This document shows, piece by piece, positions 24,303 through 38,000 of a stretch of 64,000 nucleotides of DNA. The translations under genes and the position numbers were made by a program. The notes under the pieces were generated by a model, which was not told the origin of the DNA, did no database searches, and saw only the letters and a list, made by a program, of their open reading frames with translations. Source of the DNA: Crotophaga sulcirostris (lineage: Eukaryota > Chordata > Aves > Cuculiformes > Crotophagidae); contig VYZB01000173.1 in assembly GCA_013397455.1 (NCBI GenBank), positions 62,001 through 126,000 on the forward strand, written 5' to 3'. The stretch's first letter is position 1. The number at the start of each line of letters is the position of its first letter.

Positions 24303-25864
24303 TCAGGCCACTGCAATTCCTCTCCAGGGAGGCAAAGGAATGCCACTGCAAAAAACACAGGGGGAAAAGCCTGGCAAACTCCTTTCTGAACTTCTCCCTG
24401 CCCTCTCCTGCTTGGGTGCGTTGGTGCTGGACTGTGCCCACGGGATGCTCAGCTCCTCCCGAACACGGGGTGGTCAGGCACCTCCGCCAGCTCCCCAGAC
24501 AGGCCGATTTCAGCCCCTTGGGGCCACCGACAGAAAAGCCCCAGTTATAAAATTCCCAGGTTAAGCAAACAGGAAGGCGCAGCCCCGCGCGTCTGTGCTG
24601 CCGGGCCAAGGCCCGTTAAAACAAGACCTGTTTAACCGTGGTGGGGCTGGCGGCAGACTTGTTGACTCCAGTCGCCTTTCCAATCCGGCCGCTGCCGCCC
24701 CGCGAGCATCAGCAGCGATGGGACATGGGACTGGGTGGCCACACAGGGCTCTGCTTGTCCTCAGGGCTGAGTCACAGAGCCCACATGGCAGCTCCAGCAA
24801 GGAGCTATTTTGGGTTTCTCAGCAAACCTGCGGCTTTTTGCAGGCGAGCTCGATACAACGGAGTTTTTTGTGCTTCACACAGGTTGCTTTGATGTTTTTT
24901 TTTTTCCCTGCAAGAAACGTGTGCAGCAGAATGTGCTAACAAGCAATCGATTATTATAAACTACCCCAGGCAGTTGCCGGCTGTTTCAGACGCCGTCCAC
25001 GTTCTGCTTGGTCACACTTCCCTCCCATCACTGTGATTTGGACTCACCAAACAAAACCCACACGGTGGGACAATTTGGGGTGATTTTAAACACAGATCAA
25101 GGTGAAGGAAGGTTCTAAAGCAAAGAGGAGGCATGGGAAATTCAGGATAAGGTCCCAGGGTGTTCATCCCACCCTGGGGCACTGCCCAGCCCTGGCTTGC
25201 CGTGCTGCTCTGGGGACGAACTGCGGGACAGCTGAACCATGCCCAGTGGGCAGGAGACACAGCTCAGCCCAGTCATTACCACTGAGAAGGTGGCAACCAA
25301 GTCCTTCCCAGGGTGACAGCGAGGGCAGCGTGGGGACAGCTATGTTGGGAATAAAGTAGCTTTGATGGCTTGGTTGGGGGCTGGTGTGAGGCTGGCAGCA
25401 CACATGGGGTGGGATGGAGAAGCAGTGCCCCGTGCCGAGCCAGCATCACCTCTGCATGAACTGGTGGCAGAGTGGGACCTGGCTGCTCTGCCCAGTGCTG
25501 GACCCCAGGGAACCTGTGAGCCCCAGAGGGCACTGGTTGAGATGGGAGACCACCACATACCCAAAATTAATCACAGTATTTTTTCACCTTTTGCCCAAAT
25601 TCTAGAGCTGACAATTTCCAAATGGGGAGGCCAGTCATCAGGCACGGTTGTGGTGAAAGAGACGAACAGAAAGAAGAAGAAAGATGAGAAAAGCCAGACC
25701 ACAACAGCAGGTGGACATGTTGGATGTGAACCATCTGTAAAGTGTGTGTAAACAAGGACAGGGATAAAAAATACAGAGAGAGGGAAGAAGTGTAGTTTGT
25801 AAGGGAGCTGACTGCTCCCTCTCTTCCCCAGCTGGTCCCGCTTGACGTTGCTCGTCCTCCTCCA

Positions 25865-26039
25865 TCAGTCCCGCACTGGGTATGGCCAATTCCTGTCTTC
25901 ATAAAACTTCTTCAGTCCCTGGAGGTTGACGGGGGGAAAGTAAGGGCCGATCCTCTTCCGAATCCACCACTTGCCCTCGCTGGCGTGCTTTCCCCCGGGT
26001 TGGCTGAATTTATACTTAAAGTGTTCGCCTCGGATCCAC
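25865..26039 (-). CDS. LMF1: LMF1 last coding exon and stop codon
   Basis: The coding part is 175 bp: one base completing Arg, 57 codons and TGA at 25867-25865. The protein runs [32 protein letters not shown], then [19 protein letters not shown] and ends WPYPVRD. The [11 protein letters not shown] and [10 protein letters not shown] motifs are diagnostic for LMF family C-termini. The acceptor is tttctctgcag, with a good polypyrimidine tract. The exon presumably continues as 3' UTR below 25865. Local GC content and codon use look ordinary for an avian gene. Confidence 0.95.
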
Positions 26040-29000
26040 CTGCAGAGAAACAAAGCACAGCTTGCTCAGGAGGGGCTGCACCACTGCGGGTGGAGGCAGA
26101 AAGGCCTTGGATGCTCTTTACAGTCCCCTGGGATTGGAGTTTTTGAGCCTTTCCGTAGCTGGGCAGAGAAAGCAGCTTGAGGGTGTTCAATCTGGCTGGC
26201 TCCCACATCCCACTGCTCCATCCATCCCTGGGATGCCCACAGCCACCCCTGCTGGAGCGAGGCACCCAGGAGCTCCCAGACTCCTCTTGGTGCAATTTCA
26301 GAATGATGCACAAGGCAGAGGAGCTTTAAAACACCCTCCTGGCACACTCCCCACTGCTGCCGCACAACACACACACCTCTCTACAACCAACTCTGAAAGA
26401 ATAATAATAAAAGCAGGAAAATTACTTAATATTCTTTTCTGAGAGCAACTATGGAGCATTTCTGCCTGGGACATTTTTAGGTGCAGAGCCCAACTCCCAC
26501 CCCAGCCCCTCCAGCATCCCTCTGCCCCAGCCAGCGGTTGTTCCTTCTGCTCCGCAGCTTATTAGCGGGGCTGCGAGCGCATCTGTTTTCTGGCTGCTCT
26601 GGGAGTTGACAGAGAAGGAGATTTTAAAACAGTGCAGAAAGAAGCATTCATCAGTCTCGTGAAACACATTGGGAGGCTAACCATGCCGCTCGGTTCGGGA
26701 CGCTTGGTCCTGCTTGATGTAAGGCATGCTGACAAGAGAAGGAGTAACACCCCGGTCCTCCGGCGTTGTGGTCCCCGGTTGCAGAGTGCATCGCCGCATT
26801 CGCTGGCTAAGTTCATAAAATAACCCACAATATAAAAATGTCAAAGTCATGTCAATGCTCATTTAAACCTGCTTTGCTTCACTACTAAAATACAAACCCT
26901 GCTACTGAGCAGGGCACCGTGCTGCTGCAGCTGCTCGCTGCTGGGGCTGCACCTCAGGCAGCTGTAAAGTTCCTTCTGACTGCTAAAATAATTAGGGACG
27001 ACTCCTCTATATTTGCCATTAGTGCTCACCTTCGTAACACCGGCACTCCGATGGGAAGGAGGTGATGGATAAAAGTGCACCCAATTAAAAGTCTGCTGCA
27101 ATCACATCTCAACATCTCAGTTTAAATCATGCTGGGTGCCCAGATGAGCCACACAGAAATGATTCTCCTAACAAAACATATTAACCCGGAGCTGCTCATC
27201 ACACCCATCGCTTGCTGTTGATGTGCAGCAAGCAGCAGGATCATGTTTTCTGATTGTCTCCTGGCTGGAATGAAAACAGGACAAATATATCCAGGTTTCC
27301 TCCTCCACTGAGGACAAAGAGGGGATCCAAGGTAGCACAGACTAAAGCATTTGAGGATGCCCTGGGACAGCTTTAATTTAAACAATGGGTAAGGGCTGGG
27401 AGCTGAAGAAAGTGTGGGGATGGAGGTGTCCCAGGCTGCCCCAGCACCTGGCTTGCTGCCCGCTAATGGGGGGCTGCAGGGAGGCACAACACCAGCCCCC
27501 AGATACAAGAAGGTAAATGGGAAAAGGAGGGGCCGATGCTGGAGCCCTGGCTGGGGGCTCAGGGTGCAAACCTGCATCTCATCACCGTAAATGCTGCCCT
27601 GCAGCTGCCGGCTTCATTACAGCCAGGGCCATTTCTACACCCGCTCTCCCCCCTCTTTTTTGGAGGCTGACAAAAGTCAAATAGGGGCTGAAGTGTTACT
27701 CCCACAGTGTTTACTTCACAGGAGCACAAAATTTCCTGTTAATAATTAGAGCATTACTGAACAGCGACGTTCCCGTGGGTCCAGGTAGCCTGCAGGCTCC
27801 TGTCCGGGATGGTTTGAGATTTCCAAGCTGTTCTCCTTGATTACTTTCTTGAATTCAGAACACACATCCACCTCCCTAAAATGCTTCAATGGCTGATTTT
27901 ATGTCAGTCCCTCTCCAGCTTGAAGTCATCCTCTGCTTGCCATACTGGGACTTTTGGGAGTTTCTCTTCACTAAGCCCTGCAGAGCATCTACCCTGCTGG
28001 ACCTGTCTCCACGTACACCCACAACACAGTGTAACAGGGTGCCCCACGCTGAAGGAGCTCTCTGCAAACCTCATCTGGCCAAGTTCCCGTTTTCTCGATG
28101 AGGATGCTGAGCACAGAGAGCAGTTGACTTCTCTGAGCTCCCGAGGCAGACCTAGGAGACCTCAGGTCTCCGCTCAGACAGAGAAACGCCTTCTCCCCAA
28201 CCTCAAGGACTGTCCTGTAACCCCTCTGGAATGAAAATTTCCTTGTCTCTTTTGAATGGGCTTGGCCTGCCCAGATTAAATAGTATCTATCATCTGATTT
28301 GGAATGATTCTTCCCATATGTTCTCTGCCTATTAAAATGTCTGCTATCAAAGGGCTCCGCATGTAAAACTAGACCCGTGTGAGCATTAAAGCAACCACGT
28401 GCAACTGAAGATGCATTTTGGTGGCATAAAGTTTGCCTTTCTGTCTGACTGTGTTTCAGGCTCTTCTGCTCAGAGCCTAAATCAATCTGAAGAGTTCCCC
28501 TAAGCTGCCCAACTTCTAAATTCAGCCACTCTCTTGTCCCGGCTGTGGGCACTCTATCTCCCCTAGTTTGTTTCACCTAAGCCACGAGTTGGAGTATTGG
28601 GATGTACAGACCATGTCAGGATGACATGATTCACAGAGAAGGAACTTGCACAGCTCCGTGGGCTGTGAAGTTTGTAAACGCCATGGAGCTGAGCTTTTCC
28701 AGGAGCTGAAGCATTCAGTCAGTGACGAGCTACGAAGCTCTGACAGACCACAGCCCAGGGCTTTTCACTGTCCAGCACTGCCAGTGCTTCTCTGGGATCG
28801 AAGACTCGAAAGTCTCCTGTGGGGGTGGGGAGGCACTGGCAGAGGTTGCCCAGGGAAGTTGAGGCTAACACATCTCTGGAGGTGTTCAAGGCGAGGCTGG
28901 ATGGGGCTTTTGGCACCCTGATCCAGTGGGGGGTGTTGGAACTGGATGGGCTTTAAGGTCCCTTCCAACCCATACAAATCTATGATTCTATGATTCTGAT

Positions 29001-32000
29001 CAACAGAGGTACCAAAGAGCCCTTCTACGGCTGCAGCAGCCAACATGTGCTGCAGGACAGAAAAACTGCAGTGGGAACATCTCTGAGCATCAGAGTACCC
29101 CTGCACATCCAGACCCTTCACTATCCATCCTCTTCATCCTTCTCAGGGTTAGGAACTTTGGAGGAAACACAAAAAACCTGGAACCCATGGGTATCTTGCC
29201 TTGCAAGGCTCAGAAATAAAAAAGCTGCAGAGTTTAATACTCACTGGAGCCCCTCATTTCAGGGCTCATAGAGTTTACAAGCTACCCCAGTATTTATAAT
29301 CTACCTGGGCCCCTCCTGCACTGACAGGGCTGAAGCACCACCACCCTGGAGTCCATCATTTCAAGGCTCACAGAGTTTATAGGCATCTTGGAGCCCTGGA
29401 CAGCTTGCAGCTCAGGCCAGACCTGGCACATGCATGGTCACCTACGGACCAAGAAACCACTACAGGTCACTTCACCACCAATTGCTTGTGTTTTGTGCAA
29501 CCTTGGGGCTCTCATAAAAACCTTCTGGCTGGTGGAAGGGATCCACAGGTCTCTGAGCTCCCTCTGATGCAGGAAACTGCCGGCATGCACGAACCTTGCT
29601 TGCTGCTCTGGAGAACTGGAAACATCTTCAAGAAGGGAGGAGGCTACCTGACATTGTCTACATCAAAAGGAGACTGGTGGCACAGGTGGTCACTCACACC
29701 AGGAGAAGGATGAGCAAGACTCATGTTTCAGAGAAGAAAGACAGAAAGGTCAGATAGGATGATTCTGGCTGTGAGCAGTTTCTCAGGATTTACTGAGATA
29801 ATGTAAGCCTGGTGGCTCCTCCTGGCTCTGCAGGAAGCACTGGGCACCAGGTACTGCAGCTGTGCAGGGAAGTGGCTCAGGAGGAGCATCAGCCTGAACC
29901 AGTTGAGCCCAGGATAGGTCCCCTACCAGATGTATGTGGCCAAAGCAGTCTCTTCAGAGGCAAGAAACAAGATATGGACAGATAAAGCAAGTCAGACATT
30001 TCTCCTCCAGGAGAGAAGAAAGCCTCTTCTATGATAACAGCAGTGATGGAGGACAAGGGACATAACGGCCCCTTTGGCAGCTTCTGAGCCCAGCAGAGGT
30101 GCTTGGGATGAGAAACATAACAGGAATGTGGCAGAGCAACGGTGCCGACCCCGGTGTGCATGGCTGGAAGAGGGAGGACCACCAAGCCACCCAAAGGACC
30201 TACAACCCGACATAGGATGCCAGGACCTGCCTGCCACCGTGCTTTCCATCACCACCTGGATTAGGCAAAGCTACAGTCTTGGGGAGGGCAGAAAGGCTAA
30301 AAATAATAAGCATGATTTTTTAAATCAATATATTCATCCCACCAGATGCCCGGTAGCAGCTGCACCGTAGCACTTTTAAGGTTCGATCATATATCAGCCT
30401 ATTATGACATCTTCCAACTGTACGTGTTAAAAATTAGCAGCAATATTGGAGTTGTTGGGATGGAGGGCTAAATCTCCCAGACAGCTGTAATTAGTTCCAG
30501 AGGGTGCAGCTGTCTCCCTGCAACAGCTGAGGGGTTCGAGGGAAAGAACCAGCGCCGGTGGTTTCTGTTAGAATTAATGGCCTGACAGTGCAAGGCGGGG
30601 TGGGAGAGGGAAGAAAGAAACCAAAACATGGGGTGTCTTTTCGATTTGGAGGGGGCTTTTTTTGGGTTGAGGTTTTTTTTTATCTTGAGGTTCCCTACTC
30701 CATTGTAAATCAGGGGACAAGTTGCAGTGGAAAGTACAAATTCATTACAGTAACAGAGACTCCATCATCGGCTTTCTTGCTTATTCTAGCCCCATTAGCA
30801 GGGGGAATCATAAATTCATCTTTGGCCAAGTTTGCAGAATAAGGGCAGTTTTATAGGTTGTTTTTCAACGCCACTGACTTCTCTTTCATGGAATCATAGC
30901 ATGGTTTGGGTTGGAAGGGACTTTAAAGCCCATCCAGTTCCAACCCCTCCGCCATGGGCAGGGACACCTCCCACGGGATCAGGTTGCTCAAAGCCCCATC
31001 CAACCTGGCCTTGAACACCTTGAACACCATGGGGCAGCCACAACTTCTCTGGGCAACCTGTGCCAGTGCCTTCCCACCCTCACAGGAAACCATTTCATCC
31101 TGATATCTCATCTAAATGCCCCCTCTTTCAGCTTAAAACTATGGGCAGGGGCACCTTCCACCTTCCAAATTATAGGGCACAGGGAACAGTTTTCAGCTGA
31201 AAGGAGAGACGGAGATGAGATCTTAGGAATGTTTTTCTGTGAGGGTAGTGAGGCATTGGCATAGGTTGCCCAGAGAAGTGGTGGCTGGAACTGGATGGGA
31301 TTTGAGGTCCCTTCTAACCCAAACCATTCTATGATTCTATGTTTCTATGAAAATCCTGTCCAACATGTCCCGAGGCAGAAAACCCAGTAGCTGGGACACA
31401 AGTGGGAAATAAAGGGACAATCAACTCAAAACAAGAATACCAAATGCTGTATTCTTCCCGCGTCCCTGCAACCAGGTAACATCACATGGGAAGTGCTGCC
31501 TCCATAAATAATAGCACTGCTACAAATCCAGGTCTTCAGGAGCTTTTTCAACAAAGTGCTACTACAATTTGAATAGAAGTCCTGAAGTGAACATGATTTA
31601 ATATCAGAGACACCGAACACTTCGGTCAAAAATAAACCTGATTTTTTTTTTGGCCTCCTTCTGTAGGCAAAACCTGATTTTTGTTTTCTTTTATTGTTGC
31701 AGTCTGTTTCCATGATGGTGTGTTAAACACTTATTAATTTCTCAGCCAAAGCCCTACCGTTCAGATTTATGATGGCTGGTGTTTTATGAACTATCCGCCG
31801 CGCAATCATATTTTGTAAATCGACATTCCACAAACATCACCGCGCTCGAAGTAAAGCTTCACACTCAGCTAGGCTGGGCCCTCAACAATACCCTCATTTT
31901 TAATCAGTCACCTGGTTCTCATTTTAAGTTTATCACACTTGAAAAAATACTATAATTTCTAGACTTGTAAAGGAACCTACAAACTTTGGTCTCAGAAATT

Positions 32001-35000
32001 TCATTTCGAAGGCATTAACTCATTTTGAAAGTCCCTTGGCTATTTAAGGTGTAGAGTTTCCATTAACAGAATCAAGTCCGTGGAGTATGGAGCGTAATGT
32101 TCTTATGGAAAACAGTCCCTTCCCCTAATTATTTAGTCTAGCAGGGAATGAAAATAATTAAGGCTCAAAATTCCCTTTAGAGTGGAGGGGAGGGGGGAAT
32201 ATGGTAGGAAAATCAGCTTTTTTTTCCACCCAGCTCCTGCAGGGAGCTGAGCGTGGTGGGCACGGTCCTCAGCTGGAAGGTGGGAGTGAAGGTTTGTGGC
32301 AGCTGCATTTGGGCTCCAGCTCATGGGTGAGCATGCAGGGATGCCCTGTGGAAACTATCACAGCTACAGCCTCCCTGAATTATCTTTTCTTTACAACTGA
32401 GGCTTAAATTTAAGGATTTTGTCACAATGAAATTATAGCAAAAACGTGATTGCTGGCTGTAAGTGGCTGCCAGCTCTGGGGATGCCTGCATCCAGCACTC
32501 AGTTATACGGGGTCTAGATTAAAAAAGTAGGCATCCTGCCAATGCCAATTCTTACACCCGGATCGGAGGGTGCAGATCAATCACTCGGGTTCTGGCCATG
32601 GTTGCCTTGTAGGAATGTGCCAGGGATGTTTAAAACTAAACAAAGAAATGGTGGTTTTGAAATTTCATAGAATCATGGAACGGTTTGGGTTGGAAGGAAC
32701 CTCAAAGCCCATCTAGTTCCACCCCCCTGCCATGGGCAGGGACACCGCTCACTGGATCAGGGGGCTCAAACCCACATCCAACCTGGCCTTGAACACCTCC
32801 AGGGATGGGGCAGCCACCACTTCTCTGGGCAACCTGGGCCAGCACCTCCTCACCCTCACAGGAAAACATTTCTTCCTAAGATTTCATCTAAATCTCCTCT
32901 CTTTCAGCTGAAAACGATTCCCCCTCATCCTATCCCTGCACTCCTTGATAAAAAGCCCCTCCCCAGCTTTTAAATTTAAAGAAAAGAACCCCCAAACCCA
33001 AGCAGGTGAGCCCTGAGCAGAGGTAATGTAGGGTAACAGGCAGCTGATGGAGCCACTGTGCCCATGCCGGCCTTGAGTACCACCAGTGCAAAGCCAGCAG
33101 AATTGGGATGGAGCACAAAAACTCAAAAAAAAAGGTGAACAGTTCCTTCAGTTTCCTTAAGCAGGCAAAGTGCTAACAGCAAACAAGCAATAAGCAAAGA
33201 ATTGTATATAGAAACAGGAATCAGTGACTGCCATGAGAGCCCAGTGCAGGATCCAACCCCGAACCTGCACCCACTGTGCCCTCAGCCCTTCCCATTCCAC
33301 TTGGGTCAAAATCTGGATGGTGCCAAAGTCCCAGGTGTTGGGATTAGGCTCGCCAAAACCCAGAACGTGACCCACAACCCAGGATCCAGAGGGAACCAGG
33401 GTGTTGGGTTTTGCTCTGAGCCAAAAGGAGCATTTGCAAATCGTGATTTTTATTTTACGCCACCCAAAAATACCCCTAGACCCATGAAAAACTTTTACAG
33501 CAAAACTAATGCCAGAGCAAAGGCAGCTGACACATAAAACCAGCGCTGGATCCTGATCTTTTCCTACTATAAAGTAGCTGCTAAAGAGTGAAAACAGAGG
33601 CTGTGCTTTGGTTAAACCAAGGTAACGCATGAATCAAGACCCTGTTCGACAAGATCTACAGCACCGCGCGTTCGGCAGAGCATCTGCTCTGCTGCCGTAA
33701 TGCCTTCTTGGAGCTGCTTGTATCCCTCTGGACGCTCTGCAATCGTTATCCTACAAAAACTAACAAAGATAAAGATTTTCTTTTGGGTTTGCTGTAAATT
33801 CCTGAACATTTCACTTGCTCACCTGTTACAGAACACAATAAAACCCACTATTCACCATCTGGAGCAATGTAGAGTTATCCCAGCCACAGCCCACTTCGTT
33901 ATTTTTATTTTAAAATGAGTTCCTGTGTTCAACTACTTTATTTTAATTTCTTTTAGCCCCACTGATGCCAGAAAGCACAGAAGAGGCGCAGCCCGTCTAT
34001 GGCAAAGTCTTGGAAGGCAAGATATACATCTTCTTGATTTTTAATCTGTTAAGATGTCTTGTTTTCAGCCTCAGCACCAGGAGCAACATTTATGGCACAG
34101 GGGGACACGTGGTAATAAACAGCTCTGGGATTATCAAATGCTTCTGTCGCTCCATGAACTGCCAGAGCCGTTTATTGCCAGCAGCCACCAGATGGTCATG
34201 GCTCCTGGCTGCTGGCACGAGGGGACACCTAATTCAAGCTGGTGACTCGGTGTCTAAAGGTCCCAGGCTCTGGCAGAGCCCCCAGGATCAGCCAGCGCTC
34301 AGAGCTGACTTTCTTTCTTCTGTTCGTTTTAATTAAAACCAAGCAATGCAAAGGAATGCTCTGCAACGAACACTGCTCAGTGAATTTATGGCACTGAGCC
34401 TTGGGGACACAAGAAAAGTTTGGAGAGGCTCAGTTGATAAACCCATCTGAGATGGAGCTGACACAATGTGGTCACTCCTTCAGCTTAGTCTTGCAAAGGA
34501 TGCCCCAACACCACCTCCCCAACAACCAGCTCCAGCCAGGTCCTCACTGTGAGCTCTGGCTCCAGCACTCAGCACCTTCACCATGTGAGCAGCTGTGCAG
34601 GCACTGGGGCTGCACCGTGCCCCTTCCCTGGCCATCAGAAAGGTGCCACCTCCATGGGGAGGTGGCAAGGAGCAACAGGGAGATCCAGCTCGCTGTCATA
34701 AGCTGCAGACCCTACTTATGGCAAATAAATGCACATGCAGTCAGATGAAGACCCATAAAACCCAAGAGAAAGCATCGCCAAAATGGGAACACAGCCCAGA
34801 GCAAAGAGGTTTCACATGCTCCTCAACACCACCAAGCGAGACCAGCTGATCGCACAGCATCACTGTGCTGCTCCTTGCATGGAAAGTCAGTCCTTCCACA
34901 GCTAATCAGAGCTAAACCCCCTCTGTAAACATGATTAAAGCTGTATCTGTCTGCGGCAAGGGCTGCTCTAGCCCAGCACGCCTTTTGTAGCAATAATTAA

Positions 35001-38000
35001 TAGAGGTTTCCCAGAGCCCTCCTGGACCAGAGCCAGGGCATCATTATTTGTGTGTAACAGATCTGCTGCTGGTGTAACCCAACAAACTGCCACACCACTA
35101 TAACCTGCCCTGAGCCATAAACCATTGTTTATGGGAACTCTGGTGTGGCTGTGAGTCTCTGGGCTATGGGCAGGATCTTGCCCCACGTGCCAGGAGCGCC
35201 CGCTTCTTCACTCTGCAATGCTGCACCAACAGGAAAATGGGTTCTTAAATGAGAATATGTACAAAATCCCCAAAATCGCTGTTCTTACAGTGGTCTTGGC
35301 TCTTGTACTTGGAGGGATTATGTCCCTTCAGCCTGTACTGATGCTCTAGTAAGGTGCCTATGAGGCACGTATCGATGCCTCGAGACCCCCAGAACACAGT
35401 TATTAGAAATACTAAAATATGATGGTGGGAAACTCGCTTAGCAGTTGTATTTCCAAGCTGTGCTTCTGCTCTGGTTTGTACAGACTATTTACAGACATAT
35501 CTTTAGCTCCAAGTATAAACCATTTTTATACACGTATAAACCATGTTTATACATTTATACCATCCTGGGATGCATAAACCATCTCAGAGGAAGCACTTTG
35601 GTACAAGGTGGAAGTTCATTGAATCATAAAATGTTTTGAGTTGGAAGGGACACACAAGGATCATCGACTCCAACTCCTGGCCCTGCACAGGACAACCCCA
35701 ATATTCACACTGTGTGTCTGAGGGCGTTGATCAAATGCTTCTGGTTTGGCACCATGACTGCCTCCCTGGGGAGCTGTTCCAGTGCTCCATCACCCTCTGG
35801 GTGAAGAACTTTTTCCTAATGTCCTACCTAACCCTCCCTGGCACATCTTCCTTTCATTCTCTCAGGTTCTATCATTGGTCAGCAGAGAGAATAGATCAGT
35901 GCTTGCTCCTCCTCCTGCCTTTGTGAGGAAGCAGTAAGCTGTGATGAGGTCTTTCCTCAGCTGTTTCCCTCAGTTGTCAATGTCTGAGCTGGAAAAGGAG
36001 TCTCTGCTCAGAAGGTCTGGGGGACACACTGTGCTAACACTAACAAACACCAGCAGGGTTCAAGAGGAAGGGCATTTCACATGGTGCTGTGAACCTTCAT
36101 CCTTGTTTGCTGTGCATCTTTGAGTCTCAAATGGAAAATTTTAGCAACAGCATAGTATTACTTGAGTTGATCCAAAATTCCCTTAAAATGTTTTTTCAGC
36201 TAAAAATAACTTTGTGAACAAAAGAGACACTTTTGTGAAAAATTCCTTTTGTAGAAAACCTTGGGATTTTCATCTGAGCCTTTCACTTGCTGATGTTTGC
36301 TTTGTCTCCTCATTGAAAATGCAAACACTCCTAAGACAACACAAAAACCCAATCACTTCTGCAGGATTGTTCTGCCTTTGAAACACCTCTGTAGGCCAGT
36401 AGAAATGGCAGTTTTGACCTGAGCTCACAAAGCGATCATGGCAAAAAATCTAAAGCTGACGGGCAGGAAACCACTTCAGCAGTGATGATTTCTGTCCAAG
36501 AGAAGCAACACTGAGCCCTTCACAGAGCTGCCTGGGAACAGGCTCAGCCAAAGGGTCCTTGTGTCCCTATCAGGAAGGCATTAAGGTTCTGAGAGCACCA
36601 GCTCTTCATGGTGTCCTCATATTAAACCCACCCTATTTATTGGGTACAGTCCCATACAAAACCCAATCCATCAACAGAAATCACATCCAGGATAGGAAAA
36701 ACATGGAGCCCGAGTACTTCCAGCTTCCTTGGCAAAACTCAAAGCTCACCGTGGGGGTGCTCTGCCTCCAAATGGGTTTGTGGCCATCAAGGACAAGGTC
36801 TTCTCTTCCTGGGCCAGCAGCTTCCCAGCCAAGTGAATTATCCATTCATTCTGCTCATAGGTCTGGGGGAAGGAATAAGAAATACAAACGTTAGGGACCG
36901 CTGGGCTTGTCATGTAGCGCTATTAGCATTAAAGACTTCTGTGAGGTCTGTGGGGAGAGATTACATTGATTCAGGTAGCAAATGATGATTTCCTGGTGTT
37001 GCAGGGAACGGATCCCATGGGATCCAACACCTTTGAGGTCCAGACACAGACCTTCCAGAATCTGTGGGGACCAGGGAGAGCTTCACTGAGCTTGTCTCAT
37101 CCGGAAATCATTCTCGAGGGTACAGACACAACTGAGGGAGAGCAGGTCACAAAGGTTTAATGAGTTGTTCGTTAGCTGGGAAGGCTACGTGCACTCTCCC
37201 AGTCTGCCCCAACTGCAAAGTAGCATCCTCCATCTCAAGCACCCCCAAAGGAATTCCCATCACAGCTGAGGGGGTGAAGCGTGTGCCCATGGCCAGTGGC
37301 CACAGCTCAGCTGATGATCAGACACTAAATGACTGTCAGGGATATCCTGCATCCCTGCATTGTCCCAGGACCACGGAGAAGCCTACAAATGATGCTACCA
37401 GGAAAGCACAAGTGCATCGCTGGTCAGGAAGATGCGCAGCTCACACAGAGCTATGGGCAAAGGGTACCCACCACCCCTGGTTCTCCCCAACACCCATCAG
37501 CCACAGCTCCTCCTACACCTTGGATCACAAATCTCTTTTTGACTTCACACATCTCTAACACAGCTGGAGTGTTCTTGCCAATTCTGAATCCCAAATATTT
37601 GATTTCTATAACATCTTTTAGCAGCAAGCTCCATGGAGGAACAGTAATGGCACAGTTTAAAATGACAATCCATCATTTTAAAACAGGTTGCTTTCCTCTG
37701 TTGAGTTATCCAAGGAAAAAAACAGAATAAAGTGACATAGGAAGAAATGTTTTCCTGTGAGGGTGGGGAGGCCCTGGCACAGGTTGCCCAGAGAAGTGGT
37801 GGCTGCCCCAGACCTGGAGGTGTTCAAGGCCAGGTTGGATGGGGCTTTGAGCACACTGATCCAGTGGGAGGTGTCCCTGCCCATGGCAGGGGAGTTGGAA
37901 CTGAATGGGCTTTGAGGTCCCTTCCAATCCAAACCATTCCATGATTCTATGATTCCTCTCTCCTCTTTACTTCCTTTCATGTGATCTGTCATCTTTATGT

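Larger units (their letters stand above)
23297..25864 (-). other. LMF1: Probable LMF1 3' untranslated region
   Basis: Downstream of the TGA, the first canonical AATAAA I see on the minus strand is at 23302-23297, about 2.6 kb away. It is followed by GT-rich sequence (tttgtgtttgagg near 23265). If it is used, the UTR would carry a CR1 copy (24302-23917) in sense orientation. A shorter UTR ending at a non-canonical signal cannot be excluded. The stretch holds no convincing reading frame. A GC-richer part with scattered CpG lies at about 24575-24720. Confidence 0.35.
26040..36749 (-). other. LMF1 intron between exons d and e
   Basis: A 10.7-kb intron with GTGAGC donor and CTGCAG acceptor. It contains CR1 copies at 28812-28999, 30887-31140, 31188-31350, 32664-32970 and 35619-35963, degenerate ~100-bp repeats near 29.2-29.4 kb, an E-box cluster (30357-30529), an AT-rich candidate element at 31720-32140, and a short TATAAACCAT-type repeat at 35513-35583. 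No nested coding gene is visible. Confidence 0.9.

Noticed and set aside
30524..30550. ggggttcgagg string considered as a tRNA T-arm
   Set aside because: No matching A box, acceptor stem or cloverleaf around it.
37010..37025. Perfect 16-bp palindrome GGATCCCATGGGATCC
   Set aside because: About one such palindrome is expected by chance in 64 kb.
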